Assembly: GCA_020746995.1 (NCBI GenBank)
Contig: JAGPXD010000005.1
Coordinates: 2,914,001 to 2,978,000 of the forward strand
Length of the DNA stretch: 64,000 nucleotides
Direction of reading: 5' to 3'
Origin: Plectosphaerella cucumerina
Lineage: Eukaryota > Ascomycota > Sordariomycetes > Glomerellales > Plectosphaerellaceae
Both the position numbers and the translations under genes were made by a program. The notes beneath the pieces were generated by a model. The model saw only the letters and a list, made by a program, of their open reading frames with translations. It had not been told where the DNA came from and searched no databases. How positions within the stretch are numbered: position 1 is the first letter of the stretch; every line of letters starts with the position of its first letter. Positions 1 to 10,246 of the stretch are shown piece by piece.

Positions 1-495
1 GGGGAGAGTACCAATTATACTGAAACTGATTCTGACGAAGATCTCGAGGACCTTGACCCTGTTGTTCGAGAGTCTCAAGAGTTCCGGTATGTATCGGCCC
101 AGAAGACGAGACTCAACTGGTGGCTCGTGATATTTGAGGTGGCGAAGGTGAAGGCGATGGCGGAGACGGAGGGGAAGGCGGGGACGGATGCGAAGACGAA
201 GGCGGAGGTCCGGGAGTTTATAACCAAGGTGACGTTCCTGGAATCACAGGCCAAGGCGAGAAAGGCGACGTATGCAATCGGGCTGGAGAATCACAAGGTC
301 CCGGAGGAAAGACGTAAGCTCCTCAAAGCTCACAAGGCATCTTTGTCTGAGGCCGTAGCCCAGGCCGTGAGATCCTCAAGTCTCGAATGTCTCGAGATGG
401 CATTGGACATCTTGAGGAGGATTCGAGCAATCCTCGAGGACCCGGAGATCCCGATGAAGGACAAATTGGTTTTTGATATGCCCCCAACTCGTTGA
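1..495 (+). CDS. 3' end of an unrecognised protein (5' partial)
   Basis: Frame 1 is open from the first base of the window to the TGA at 493-495, so this is the C-terminal 164 residues of a protein whose start lies upstream. It opens with an acidic Asp/Glu stretch and continues as a Lys/Ala/Glu-rich, probably helical segment (residues about 45-160 of the visible part) ending in MPPTR. No domain or motif was recognised and there is no visible intron. It could be the last exon of a longer gene or a stand-alone small ORF. The uninterrupted frame and steady helical composition favour real coding sequence, but the function is unknown. Confidence 0.5.
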   Translation, partial: GESTNYTETDSDEDLEDLDPVVRESQEFRYVSAQKTRLNWWLVIFEVAKVKAMAETEGKAGTDAKTKAEVREFITKVTFLESQAKARKATYAIGLENHKVPEERRKLLKAHKASLSEAVAQAVRSSSLECLEMALDILRRIRAILEDPEIPMKDKLVFDMPPTR

Positions 496-1034
496 CGGCC
501 GTTTAGAAGGAGATTGCTGGTTGATTCGGACCGTTCAAGTATTGATTTTCATACCCTCACTCCTATTGCGGACTTGGCAAATTACTATCCCATCACTGCA
601 AACAAGATGCGTACCCCCGTGTCACAGTGTGGAAGTACTGCCTCGATCAGCGAACGGGACTTGAATATGTGCAGAAGCCTTCCCATTGGCAATGAGATCG
701 TGTTGTCTTCGAGATAGAGAACTCAGGGCTGGTCAATTTCGCCAAGGTGTACGCCCGAGTGTCTTGGAAGCTAGGAAGGTCAGCAAGTGATATTACTCGA
801 AGCCTACTATGTATGTTGTTGTCGTTGTGCAAACCCAGATCTGCTTCAAGGTAATATAAGGTCGTGGTGCCGCGGGAAACTTGTAGCGATATTTCGTCGT
901 GGAGGTTGAAGGAGGCCGACACACGGGCCACATCTGGCGCCCGCCCCACTTTAGCCTGAGCAATTCAGTGCAGTGAAAGCTGCTTCCTGCCGGCACCGTC
1001 AACGGCTTTTTGGCTTCAACTCCATCCCCCAGAG
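496..1034. other. Intergenic, 3' of the partial gene and 5' of the PPR gene
   Basis: This stretch lies between the stop of the first partial gene and the start codon of the PPR protein. Short ORFs occur in several frames but none has domain-like content. It should hold the terminator of the upstream gene and the promoter of the downstream one. No specific element was recognised. Confidence 0.5.
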
Positions 1035-3572
1035 ATGCTCGCCCCCCGATCAATCTGCGCCGCCTGCCGCTCCAGGCTGGCCGCATCCTTGGCCCGGCCT
1101 TTAGGCCATGGTCACGGCCACCGATCGACCGACGGCAGCAGACGCCTCTCCACGACGCAGCCACCACAAAACAGCTTCTCCTGGGCAGCGCCCGCCTCCG
1201 AAAGTTCTCAGACCCGGCAGAGGAACCCGCGGACGCAGCGCGGCGGCACTCAGGCCAGCAGGGCGAAAAACAGGGCCCTCGACCTCTTCGAAAGCACAGT
1301 CAATGCCGCACACAAGTCAGAGGCCTCCGTGGCAGACACCGACGCACAACCCGACGCCGAACCAACCCTCGACATCGACCAGCTCTTCCGATATGCAAAC
1401 CGCCTGCGCTCCGCCCTCAAAGCCGAGAAACAAGGCACCGCGACCCCCGAACATACAGCAGAGACATGCCTCGCCATCGTCGTCGACAACATCCTCGAGG
1501 CCACGAGCGGCGCCGACCGCCGCAGCCTGCCCCGCGCCGTCCAGCAGGCCTGCGAGATGGCCATGAAAAGGGTCCTGCAGGTCAAGTTTTCCTACCATGG
1601 CGCCGGCCTGCCCAGTCCAGCCGCCCTGTGCAAGGTTCTCGCCGAGCTGGGCCTCAAGAGTCCCGGACGCCTCGACCCATACACCGCCCTTCTGGACCAT
1701 CTCGCCGCCGGGGCCCAGGACGACATACCCTTCGACCAGGCCGCGCTCGAGTCTTTGCTGGAGTGCTGGGAGGATGTGGCCGTCATGAGGCGCACACCGT
1801 CGGGGGATGCGTCGGCACCACCGCGCCGAAGGCACAAGGACCCTGTTGAGGACCTGCGGCATGACTTCCCCGGCCTCGTCCGCGACGGCGGCGTCAAGCT
1901 CGTCATCGCTTTGGTGGCCACATACGCCGTCATCCACGATCCAAGGGCCGCCAGCCTCCAACAGAAACCCACCTTCGAGGCCTCCACCACCACCCTCGAC
2001 ACCCTCATCCGGCGGCTAGACCCCACGAAACTCGAGCCCTGCTTCACCGGCCACCCAGACCTCTGGAAGCTCATCTCCCCCACCGTCACCCGCCTCATCG
2101 AGGAAAACCCCCCGCCCCCCGAACCCCCCAAGCGAGTGCCCATCGAGATGCTCCCCGCCGGCCAAATCTCCTACGCCACCTGGCACAAGCGCCTCGACTT
2201 CCTCTTCGCCTCCAACGACAAGACCGGCCTCCTCGCCTGCTGGGACGAGCTCGTCAACCCCCGCAACGACCCCAACCGCCCCGCCAAGCTGCGCCAGCTC
2301 CCCGAGCTCTTCGACTTCATCATCTACCAGTGCTGCAGCAAGTACGGCGCCGGCCGCGGCCCTTACCGCGACCTCAACGAAAAGGCCACCCTCTACATGA
2401 AGAGCATCGGCCTCCAGCCCACCCTGAAAACTTTCACTGCCATGATGGAGGGCTGGAAGGTCGCCCGCCGCTTCGACCGCATCAACGCCCTCTGGAACCA
2501 GCTTACAGCCTCCAAGGTCGTCCTCGACCAGCACATCTGGTCCAGCCGCATCTCCGCCTGCGGCGCACTCGGCCAGCCCTACGACGGCGTCCGCGCCCTC
2601 GAGCAGATGCACCAGCTCTGGGCCGACGCCCAAACCTCCAAGGACCCCGCCGTCCGCGCCGCCGCCGTCCGTCCCGGCACCGCCAGCGTCAACGCTGCCG
2701 TCTCCGGCCTCCTCCGCGCCGATAACCTCGACGCCGTCCAGGTCGTCCTCGCCTGGGCAGCCGACAAGAAGATCGAGCCAGACGTCTACACCTACAACAC
2801 CATGCTCGCCTACATGATCAAGCGCGGCCAGGCCGAGGAGGCAGACCGCCTCCTCGCCAGCATGAAGGCCCGCGGCGTCTCTCCCGACGGCGCCACCTTC
2901 ACAATCATCCTCGACACCGCCATGGTCGAGATCAACGCCCAGACACCAGACCAGCAGCGCGCCACCATCGCCCGCATCTTCGAGGACATGCAGGCGTGCG
3001 GTCTCACGCCCAACCTCGAGACATACGCCAAGATGCTCCACGTCGTCGTACGTCGCGACGATGACGCCCCCGTCGCAAGAGGCCACACCGATACCGCCAT
3101 TGAGGCTATCCTCGCCCACCTCCGCCGCGCGGGCCAGCAGCTCTCACCGGAGATATGCACCATCCTCTTCGAGTTCCACGCCGCCCGCGGCACCCCTCGC
3201 GACCACGAAGCCATCCGCGCCCTCATCGCCGAGCGCCGCACGCGCACCCGCTTCCTCCCCGACCGCGTCTTCTGGGAGACGGTCATGCGCCACTTTGTCC
3301 ACCAGGGCGACGTCCGCGCCGCCCTCGACGTATTCTACGACATGGACGACTGGGGCATCTGGCCCGCCCTGCCGGTCATGGAGCACATTCTCCGCGCCCT
3401 CGTGCGAGATAGCCAGTGGGAAGATGCGCGCAAGGTCGTCGAGACGGTACGCGCACAACCTCGTCCGGCGGCTAGCGATCCCGGCGGTCGGTACTGGAAG
3501 TACGCCTTTTGGGCGGTGGCGCGCGAGCACGGCCTCATGGCGGAGGCGGCGCCGGAAAAAGGGTCCATGTAA
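1035..3572 (+). CDS. Mitochondrial pentatricopeptide repeat (PPR) protein
   Basis: Single-exon gene for 845 residues. The N-terminus is rich in Arg, Ser and Ala and lacks acidic residues until about residue 70, as in a mitochondrial presequence. PPR units are clearest around residues 580-650, where a 35-residue helical repeat carries the diagnostic DVYTYNTMLAYMIKRGQ and a following SPDGATFTIILDTAM. Weaker repeats flank it (about 425-520 and 650-790). Fungal PPR proteins of this size bind mitochondrial transcripts and act in RNA stability, processing or translation; the target cannot be read from sequence. The start was chosen at the first ATG that precedes the presequence. Long antisense and frame-shifted ORFs over this gene are GC-bias shadows. 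Confidence 0.9.
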   Translation: MLAPRSICAACRSRLAASLARPLGHGHGHRSTDGSRRLSTTQPPQNSFSWAAPASESSQTRQRNPRTQRGGTQASRAKNRALDLFESTVNAAHKSEASVADTDAQPDAEPTLDIDQLFRYANRLRSALKAEKQGTATPEHTAETCLAIVVDNILEATSGADRRSLPRAVQQACEMAMKRVLQVKFSYHGAGLPSPAALCKVLAELGLKSPGRLDPYTALLDHLAAGAQDDIPFDQAALESLLECWEDVAVMRRTPSGDASAPPRRRHKDPVEDLRHDFPGLVRDGGVKLVIALVATYAVIHDPRAASLQQKPTFEASTTTLDTLIRRLDPTKLEPCFTGHPDLWKLISPTVTRLIEENPPPPEPPKRVPIEMLPAGQISYATWHKRLDFLFASNDKTGLLACWDELVNPRNDPNRPAKLRQLPELFDFIIYQCCSKYGAGRGPYRDLNEKATLYMKSIGLQPTLKTFTAMMEGWKVARRFDRINALWNQLTASKVVLDQHIWSSRISACGALGQPYDGVRALEQMHQLWADAQTSKDPAVRAAAVRPGTASVNAAVSGLLRADNLDAVQVVLAWAADKKIEPDVYTYNTMLAYMIKRGQAEEADRLLASMKARGVSPDGATFTIILDTAMVEINAQTPDQQRATIARIFEDMQACGLTPNLETYAKMLHVVVRRDDDAPVARGHTDTAIEAILAHLRRAGQQLSPEICTILFEFHAARGTPRDHEAIRALIAERRTRTRFLPDRVFWETVMRHFVHQGDVRAALDVFYDMDDWGIWPALPVMEHILRALVRDSQWEDARKVVETVRAQPRPAASDPGGRYWKYAFWAVAREHGLMAEAAPEKGSM

Positions 3573-3652
3573 CATAATCATCATTCGATACCCTCATATA
3601 GAGACCATGTACATCATGAAATGTAGAAAGACTGTATATCACCCAATCCAAG

Positions 3653-4606
3653 CTAGATATCCGGATGCGCGTCCAGCCATTCCCGCAGGGTGGTCTGCTT
3701 GATGTGTCCCCACTGCTTGCTATCGACCGGCTCATAGTCCAAGTTCCCCTTGAGGAGCTGCACCATGAACGCCAGGCCGTTGTACTCCATGAACCTCTTC
3801 GGCGGGATCGTCGCACGAGCGCCCTTCAACATTCCCTCGAACCCTTCCAGCGTACCGAGACACTTCATCTCGAGCTCCACGCCCCTCGCCTCGGCATACG
3901 TAGTCGCCAACTGGCGGTGCGAACACCGGAAACTCTCGACGTAATACGACCCCCTCGTCTCCGCGTCAGGTGCCGAGACGGCATGGATCGTGTAGGCAGC
4001 AAGGTCCGCGACGGTGATGTACGCGCATTCCTCGTCGCCGGTGCCCGCGTAGCCGAGAGTCTTGTCTGTTTTGGAGATGGGATTCGCGCCGGGACCGTGG
4101 AGCATCATGTATTCGAGGATGACGCCCGTGAATGCGTACAGCGGCGTGATCGTGGACGTAAGGCGGGCATGGTTCCAGAAGGAAATGAGGGGATCGTAAA
4201 TTTCCACGTCGCCGAGGGAGATGCGTTTCCAGTCAAAGTTCCACGAGGCGCCGTGGAAGATCTGGACGCTTATCAGCAGGATGTCGTAACCAGGTAAAGG
4301 GGGGAAACGCACCTTGACGCCTGCGCGCTCGGCGGCGCGAAGGAGGAGAAGCTGTCCCTCGAGAATGGCTTCCGGCACGGGCGCGACGGCGGATATGACG
4401 GCCTCCACGCCCGCGACGGCGCGATCGAGCGCAGGAATGTCGTAGATACTCTCCGTCTTGACGAAGCTCTCCAGGCGTCCCGCGAGGTCCTTGTCGAGCT
4501 TATCCGGTGTCCGGCCGGATCCCCTGACTTGATGTCCGGCTTCGAGCGCCGCGCGCGCCAGGGCCTGGCCGCACATTCCCGTGACGCCGTAGATGAGGAT
4601 GAGCAT
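3653..4606 (-). CDS. NmrA-like NAD(P)-binding protein (atypical short-chain dehydrogenase)
   Basis: The N-terminus reads MLILIYGVTGMCGQALARAA, a beta strand followed by the GxxGxxG Rossmann dinucleotide loop of NmrA/isoflavone-reductase-type proteins. The rest fits that fold (a VAGVEAVISAVAP strand, a central SSWNF-like segment read as GASWNFDWKR, and a C-terminal substrate-domain helix). The open frame runs through what looks like a 51-nt intron at 4262-4312: donor GTGCGT, branch-like CTGATAAG, acceptor CAG. Removing it joins ...RAGVK to IFHGASWNF, the expected family sequence, and gives 300 rather than 317 residues. Such proteins are oxidoreductases or redox-sensing regulators; the substrate here is unknown. 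The stop is 80 bp from the 3' end of the convergent PPR gene. Confidence 0.85.
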   Translation of the reverse strand: MLILIYGVTGMCGQALARAALEAGHQVRGSGRTPDKLDKDLAGRLESFVKTESIYDIPALDRAVAGVEAVISAVAPVPEAILEGQLLLLRAAERAGVKVRFPPLPGYDILLISVQIFHGASWNFDWKRISLGDVEIYDPLISFWNHARLTSTITPLYAFTGVILEYMMLHGPGANPISKTDKTLGYAGTGDEECAYITVADLAAYTIHAVSAPDAETRGSYYVESFRCSHRQLATTYAEARGVELEMKCLGTLEGFEGMLKGARATIPPKRFMEYNGLAFMVQLLKGNLDYEPVDSKQWGHIKQTTLREWLDAHPDI

Positions 4607-5419
4607 GACGGCGGTGATGGTTTATGTTTCGTTTAGGAAACAACCCACCACCGCCCACCGCCAGGTCGGATCCGAGGGGCTGTATTAGTACGGCATGGCG
4701 GGGTGGACTCCGTAGGTTCGGGGCCTCGCTTGGCCGGCAATGAGGGGTGGTCGAGGTGGTAGGGATGGCGCTCATCGTATGACAAATTCGCGCAAGCGCG
4801 GTGGCCGGCGGGGGAGCCCCCCCTGGCAGTTCTTCATGTAGGAAGGTCGGATAGCGGCATGGGATGCTGATCGTGGTGTGTACGGGGCCGGCGATGTGAC
4901 CCGTCACGGAATAGGGGGGGAAAGCGGCGGGGTGGAGGGCGGGAGGGTGGTGTTGCTCGACCAGACAAAGGTCGGCGGGTATCTTTCGTTTGGCTGGCTA
5001 TTCTGCAGTGGATGAAGCGGGTGACATATCATCTTTCTGCCCTGGGGAGCAGACTGGCGGTCTGTCTTGGTACGCCTTTTCCCCGCCTTATCCGGAAGGG
5101 ATCCATGGATCTTGGGTGTCGCTGGTTTGTGTTCCTCCGACCCCGAGTTGTTCGGCCGGTGCGTAGGGCAGGACGGGCCGCTTGCTTGCTGTGCATCAGC
5201 CACCACGCTTCCTGGCTAACGACTTGGCTCGAAGCGACCGTCGTTGACATCCATGTCTGGGTTGTCCGCGTTGTCGCTTTCCTCAGCGTCCGTCGCCTGC
5301 GTCGCGCATGGTGGTCGTGACTTCGTGGCAACGTAGTATCGCCTGCCGTCGATCCTCGTGTCAGCCGTCGTGTCAGGCCATGCCTGTCGTTCTGTGCATC
5401 TTTCTTCCCGCCTGCATCC
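4607..5419. other. Intergenic region upstream of the NmrA-like gene and 3' of mtw1
   Basis: Both flanking genes lie on the minus strand, so this 0.8 kb should contain the mtw1 terminator (right end) and the NmrA-like promoter (left end). ORFs here are short, overlap on both strands and lack recognisable domains. Nothing else was seen. Confidence 0.5.
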
Positions 5420-6561
5420 TCACGACGCCCCCTCCTCTCGTTCCTTGGATCCCTCCTGCTCCCCTCCGACCACCAGCGCAACCCTCTCAAGTCCCTCGAC
5501 CTCTTCGATCGCAAACTTCCGCCCTTCGCCCTGCCACTCGCCGTCGCGCACCTCACCGCCCTCACCCAGCTCCAAACCCCGCACGTTCTCGAGGTGTCTT
5601 CTCGTCTGCCCCTCGACATACTCGACCCGCTCGCGCCGCCAGCCACGGCGCCCTCCCTCGCCTGCACCCGCGTCCGGCTCCTCCGCTGGCCCCAGGTCTG
5701 GCAAAATATGTCTTAGCGACGTCGACAACGACCGCATCGCTTGCAGCTGTGATAGTGTAAACGCCGCTGTCGTCGTTATGGGCGTCTTGGCATCGGCATC
5801 CGTAAGATCCCCCCGTGCGGCGAGGAAGGCAAACGGCGAAGTCGTCTCTGCGCCCTCCTCCGTCTTTACTGCGTCCCCGGCAGCCGCAGGGGCCAGTCCC
5901 GGGCCCAGGATGGCGCGCAGCTTCGTCAATAACGCCTCGTTCTTCGCCTGCTCGGCGCGCAGCATGGCGTTGAGGCGCCTGCTGCCCTGTAGGTTCCGTC
6001 GCACGGCATTGACGCTCTCGGCCGTCGGGCCATGGTTGTGCGGCTGGCCGGACGCGCGAGCCTCCTCGGCGGCCGCTGCCGCGTCAAAATCCAGGCCGCG
6101 GGTGTAGTGCTGCAGACGGATCCAGGGGCGCGCGGTGGGCTGAACGCAGAGGATGTTGTCCATGACGTAGAGCTCGAAGAGATCGAAATTCTTGTCGATG
6201 GCGTTGCAGAGGAGCGTCTCGAGCTTGTGCACACCATCGGCAACCTCGAACTGCGCGGCCTCCTCGGGGGTTGGTTGGGGCTCATCGCCGTCGGCGGTGC
6301 CGTTGCGCTTCTGGAGTTGCTGCTTCTTGCGCAGGGCCTTTTCGAAGCCGAGAGTCTTTGCGCTGGCGCCTGATAGGCCCTGCTCGACACGGTCGAGGGT
6401 GCGGTCTGCGAGGGAGTTGACGACGTTGATGATGCTGTCGAGGAGGGACTGGGCGAGGAAGTGTTAGCGGGTTGGGGTTGGAAAATCTATCGTGGTGCGA
6501 TACTTACCACTGGCGCATATCCCAGATGCTCCGTGAGGAGCTCCGTATCCACTTGAGCCAT
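5420..6561 (-). CDS. mtw1: Kinetochore MIND/Mis12 complex subunit Mtw1 (Mis12)
   Basis: Two exons: 6561-6508, then 6448-5420, with a 59-nt intron (6449-6507; donor GTAAGT, branch-like CTAAC, acceptor CAG), giving 360 residues. The splice joins ELLTEHLGYAPV to SLLDSIINVVNSLADRT, the signature N-terminal head of Mis12/Mtw1. Further on the family feature of a basic helix (FEKALRKKQQLQKRN) and the conserved KLETLLCNAIDKNFDLFELY segment are present. The C-terminal half is charged and predicted to be coiled coil or disordered. The protein links the centromere (CENP-C side) to the Ndc80 complex and is essential for chromosome segregation. The gene is divergent from the polyproline gene starting at 7059, with a 497-bp shared promoter. 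Confidence 0.93.
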
Positions 6562-7058
6562 GTTGCGTTTGGTGCCTGTGGTGATACGCAGTTGTGAGAG
6601 AAGGAAAGCTGAGGGAGACGCGTCGAGACGTGATGCGGGGAGAAGTGCTCGGACAGAAGGCGTGACCTGGCGGTTGGGCCCAATTAGGCGTTGAGGTGCG
6701 CAATCTTCAGTGACCTGCCCGCTGGAACAGACCGCTGTAGGGGGCATACCCGCCGAATGAAAGTGGATCATCGGCCTCATGCGTGTGCGTCACCTCTCGT
6801 CCAATGTCGCTATCACACCGAGGCGGGGAGCGTCATTTGACAGCTGCTGCGGCCCGACAGCCTATCTTTCCATCTCCCCTTGGCGGTGTTTCTCCCCATT
6901 CATTCCTTCCATTCCCTCGCGACTCCTCCAACGACTGGACATTGAGTCTCGGCGCCGCAGTCCGATCGAAGACATCTGTGCGACCTCGCCCACCGCGCAC
7001 TCCATCGATCTTCTTTCACCTCGACCACAGCCCGTTCGTGCATCTACCCGCCGCCACA
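6562..7058. promoter_or_regulatory. Bidirectional promoter between mtw1 and the AIM3-like gene
   Basis: This is 497 bp between two divergent start codons. Its right half is pyrimidine-rich on the plus strand (for example 6870-6920 and 7005-7050), a common feature of fungal 5' leaders close to the transcription start. No TATA box or operator was recognised with confidence. Confidence 0.5.
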
Positions 7059-8379
7059 ATGCCCGACTTCAAGGGTATCGTCAAGAATGGCTGGCATCCC
7101 GAGAAGCCCGGCACCAACTTCAAGTCTCAGATGGTAACCCCTCCCACGCCCTCTCCCCTCTCCCATGGCACACCCCGCTGACTCTGTCTCGACATAGGGA
7201 AGCCTCGTCGGCAGGAAAAACTCCGACGACAAGCGCAGAGAAGACTACGTCGCCCGCCCAATCTCCTCCCTGAGAGATCCCAGCTCCTTCGCGCCCCCTC
7301 CGCGCCGCGATCCCCGCGATCCCCTCCCTGCCGTCTCGCGTACCAACACGGCATCGTCTACCGCCGCCGGCGCACCGCCTACGCCGGCCCGGGCAGACTC
7401 CTCGCCTGCCGCCGCCGAACCGCCCTCGTACAATGATTCGAACCGCTACGCCCAGCGACACCAAGCCGTCGAGGAGGAGGAGGCCCCCCCTAAGAAGCCT
7501 TGGAGCCTCAACACCACCGGCCTGAGGACAGACCACCTCCCTCCCCCTCCTTCGGCAAGGCGCAACCCGGCCGCGCCGCCGCCGCCTCCTGCGGCCCGGG
7601 CATCGCCCTCCAGCGGCCCTCCGTCTTTGCCACCTCGCCTCCCGCCCCGGGCCGGCTCGGGTGCGTCCTCACCAGCAGCCGCGCCCTCTCCTCCGCTGCC
7701 CCCCTCCCAGCCTCCCAGCGCATCGAGCGGCTACCTCAACCAGTCCGCCATCTCCCGCCTCGGCTCCTCTGGCATCTCCGTTCCAGGCTTCGGCATCGGA
7801 AAGTCCACCAGCCCACAGCCCGCTGCCTCTCCCTCCGCGCCGCCGCCCTCTCAGATGAACGAGCTTCAGAACCGTTTCTCCAAGCTTGGAAAGTCCTCAC
7901 TCGGGGGTGGCGGCAGCACCGCTGCTCCCCCGCCCACCGAGGGCACGACCATGGAGCAGAAGCAGGCCGCCCTTCGCACCGCTTCCAACTTCCACAAGGA
8001 TCCTTCGAGCGTGAGCATGAGCGACGCGAGAGGCGCGGCGTCGACTTTCAACAACTTCCGTCAGCGCCATGGCGATCAGGTTGCCTCGGGGGTTCGCTCG
8101 GCAAACAACCTGAACCAGAAGTACGGCGTGGCCGATAAGCTGGGCGGTTTCGCTGCAGCCGGCGGCCAGGCCCAGGTCGGCAGGCAAGAGGAGGGTGTTG
8201 TCGGTGGCCCCTCGGCGGCCCCGGTGTCGCCAGGTGTCTCGGGCGTGCTGGGAAAGAAGAAGCCTCCCCCGCCGCCGCCCAAGAAGAAGCCCGGCCTGGG
8301 CGGACCTCCTCCTCCACCGGGGCCCAACGACGACGACGCCCCTCCTCCTATCCCGCTCTCTACAAGACCAAATTGGTAA
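7059..8379 (+). CDS. Proline-rich, actin-patch-type protein (AIM3-like)
   Basis: Two exons: 7059-7133 and 7198-8379, separated by a 64-nt intron (donor GTAACC, acceptor TAG), encoding 418 residues. The start MPDFKGIVKNGWHPEKPG continues into a basic segment, then PISSLRDPSSFAPPP and a KKPWSLNTTGL motif. After that come several polyproline tracts (about residues 135-200 and 370-415), one being eight residues of KKKPPPPP type. Polyproline tracts of this kind bind SH3 and profilin-type domains. The overall layout resembles the fungal AIM3 family found at cortical actin patches. A WASP-interacting-protein-like role is an alternative. The coding call is firm; the family assignment rests on composition and N-terminal motifs only. 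Confidence 0.8.
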
Positions 8380-8823
8380 ATACTTTGCTGCCGATGGGGC
8401 AGACAATCTTCATTTTGTATACAGGCATTCACAGCAATGGCGTTCTCAGCTCGGATCGGCACGGCAGCTCTCTTATGGCGCCAGGTCACTGCTACGGCGG
8501 AACGCGCGGGACGGGGGTTCTCAGTTTCAGCATCTTCTCCTATGCTTCAGCTTCATTCATGAGCAGCAAATCACTGCTGGGCATTCTTGACTTTTTGGGG
8601 GGTCTCTCGTGCCTTTTGCTACGGGATCTCGTGAGGGCGTGATGCATGCATGCCAGGGCACGCACAACAAAAAGGGGTCGTGGGGTTGGGGGAGTACGCT
8701 CAGCGCGGCGGGTCGTCTATTCTCAGACATCCTCTCATCGCGCTATTTCCAGGATCGTGTCGGGGTGAGGGGTTGCGAAATGGTGGCAGGGTTTCCAGCT
8801 CCAAAGTCGGGACGGGACCCGCT
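8380..8823. other. 3' intergenic region between convergent genes
   Basis: This separates the stops of the AIM3-like gene (plus) and TCTP (minus), so it should hold two 3' untranslated regions. No coding potential beyond random short ORFs and no clear polyadenylation signal was singled out. Confidence 0.5.
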
Positions 8824-9669
8824 TTACACCTTCTCGCCCTTGAGGCCGTGCTGCCAGACGATGATGTAGGGGGTGACACCATCCTCGCGGTAGTTCATCA
8901 GGACGATCCTGCAGTGTGATGTGAGCCATCATCTAGGGGGAAGTGTCTGAGGGGTCGGAAGAGGTTGCACTTACATGCCGTCGGGGTTCATGGACTCGCC
9001 GGTGAAGAACTCGAAGTCCTTGAAGTTGGGCAGGAGCTTCTCCTTGACGTACTTCTGAGCGCCGGACTCGAAGGCCTTGACGACATCGTCGCCCTTGCCA
9101 GCCTCCTGGAGACCAGTCTTGACGGCCTTCATGTAGCCTACGTATCACATGTCAGTTCCGTGTCGAAGTCGGAGTCGCGGGTATGGAGGGGGGCGTACCC
9201 TTGAGGTAGGTGAGGTAGCTCTTCTTGTCGAAGGAGGTAGCCTGGAGACGGAAAGAGTTGACGATGTTGTTGACCTTGCGGACCTCGTCCTCAAGACCCT
9301 CCTCAGCCTCCTCGGCGGAAGCGTTGGCACCGGTGTCTATTGGGGGAAGCATTGTCAGATGATGGACCGATGGCGAGGGATGGGGATCTGATGGGACTGC
9401 TACTTACTGACTTCGACGGCACCCTCCTCGATCATGGCGCAGTCGGCCTCGAAGACAACGCCATCGATGTCCTTGAGGTCGTACGAGTCCGAGATCATCT
9501 CGTCTCCGGTGAGGATATCCTATTGTTGTGGGGTGTTCGCATCAGCCTTCTGGTCTGTTTCTGCCCCTCCTTTGAGTTTTCACCCCTCTTCTGCTGCAGC
9601 GCCCCGCGGGAAACTCGGGTCGCCAGCCTTCTCACGGCCTCATCTCTCGCATACCTTGTAAATGATCAT
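8824..9669 (-). CDS. tma19: Translationally controlled tumour protein homologue (TCTP/Tma19)
   Basis: Five exons on the minus strand: 9669-9655, 9519-9408, 9336-9199, 9137-8975 and 8908-8824. All introns have GT..AG ends and the phases close exactly, to give 170 residues, the usual fungal TCTP length. Hallmarks are the start MIIYKDILTGDEMISDSYD, the VVFEADC strand, the helical hairpin around FDKKSYLTYLKGYMKAVK, FKDFEFFTGESMNPDGM and the end IIVWQHGLKGEKV. TCTP is an abundant ribosome-associated, calcium-binding Mss4-fold protein involved in translation, growth and stress. The first exon has only five codons, typical of this gene. A strongly pyrimidine-rich leader lies upstream on the coding strand. 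Confidence 0.96.
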
Positions 9670-10246
9670 CTTGGCGGTTTGGGTCTTGCGACGAACTGAA
9701 GAAACTTGTCGATTGAGGGGGGGTGGGTGGGAAGAAGGGAAGGGGGGAAAGTTTCGAATCGTGGAGGGGCGGGAGAGGAAGAGGGAGCGGGTGGAAGGGG
9801 ATTGCACAGGGGCGGGCCTAAAGGCGGGGTGGACGAGAAAATGTTATCGCTGAGGGAAGGAGGGGCGTCGTGGCGCCCTCAACCTGTGCGGTCCTTCGTC
9901 CTTGGGCGCAAAAGCGATGCACCTCGACCTGTGCTGCAAGTGTTGTGGTGGGGTTTTCGAAGCTAGGCCTGTTCGGGCTAGATCGTGCCAAGCTTCGCCA
10001 CAGTGCTGTGGCAGTCTGGCAGAGGTCTACGGATTCAGGGGCAAGCTTTCAGCCGGAGTCCACGACAAGCCAGACTCCTCTCTGTGCACAAAGATATGTC
10101 TAGTATTCATCATTGCTACAGTGCTCGACTGCTTCATCCTCACATGCCGTCTCATACAGGCGTACATGTCATCAGTCTCGCAATGCATCATCACCCCTCC
10201 CCAACGCCGACAAGCCAGCCCCTTTTCATGCCCTCCCACACCCCCT
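9670..10246. promoter_or_regulatory. TCTP promoter/5' leader and ThrRS 3' region
   Basis: This 577-bp gap lies between the TCTP start codon and the stop of the threonyl-tRNA synthetase gene, both on the minus strand. Bases about 9717-9800 are almost pure purine on the plus strand, that is a CT-rich tract in the TCTP leader on the coding strand. Such tracts are typical of highly expressed translation-machinery genes in filamentous fungi. The link to expression is inferred. Confidence 0.5.

Noticed and set aside
2016..3119. Long minus-strand ORF (367 codons) over the PPR gene
   Set aside because: Gly/Val/Asp/Leu-rich antisense shadow of a GC-rich coding frame; the sense strand has PPR motifs.
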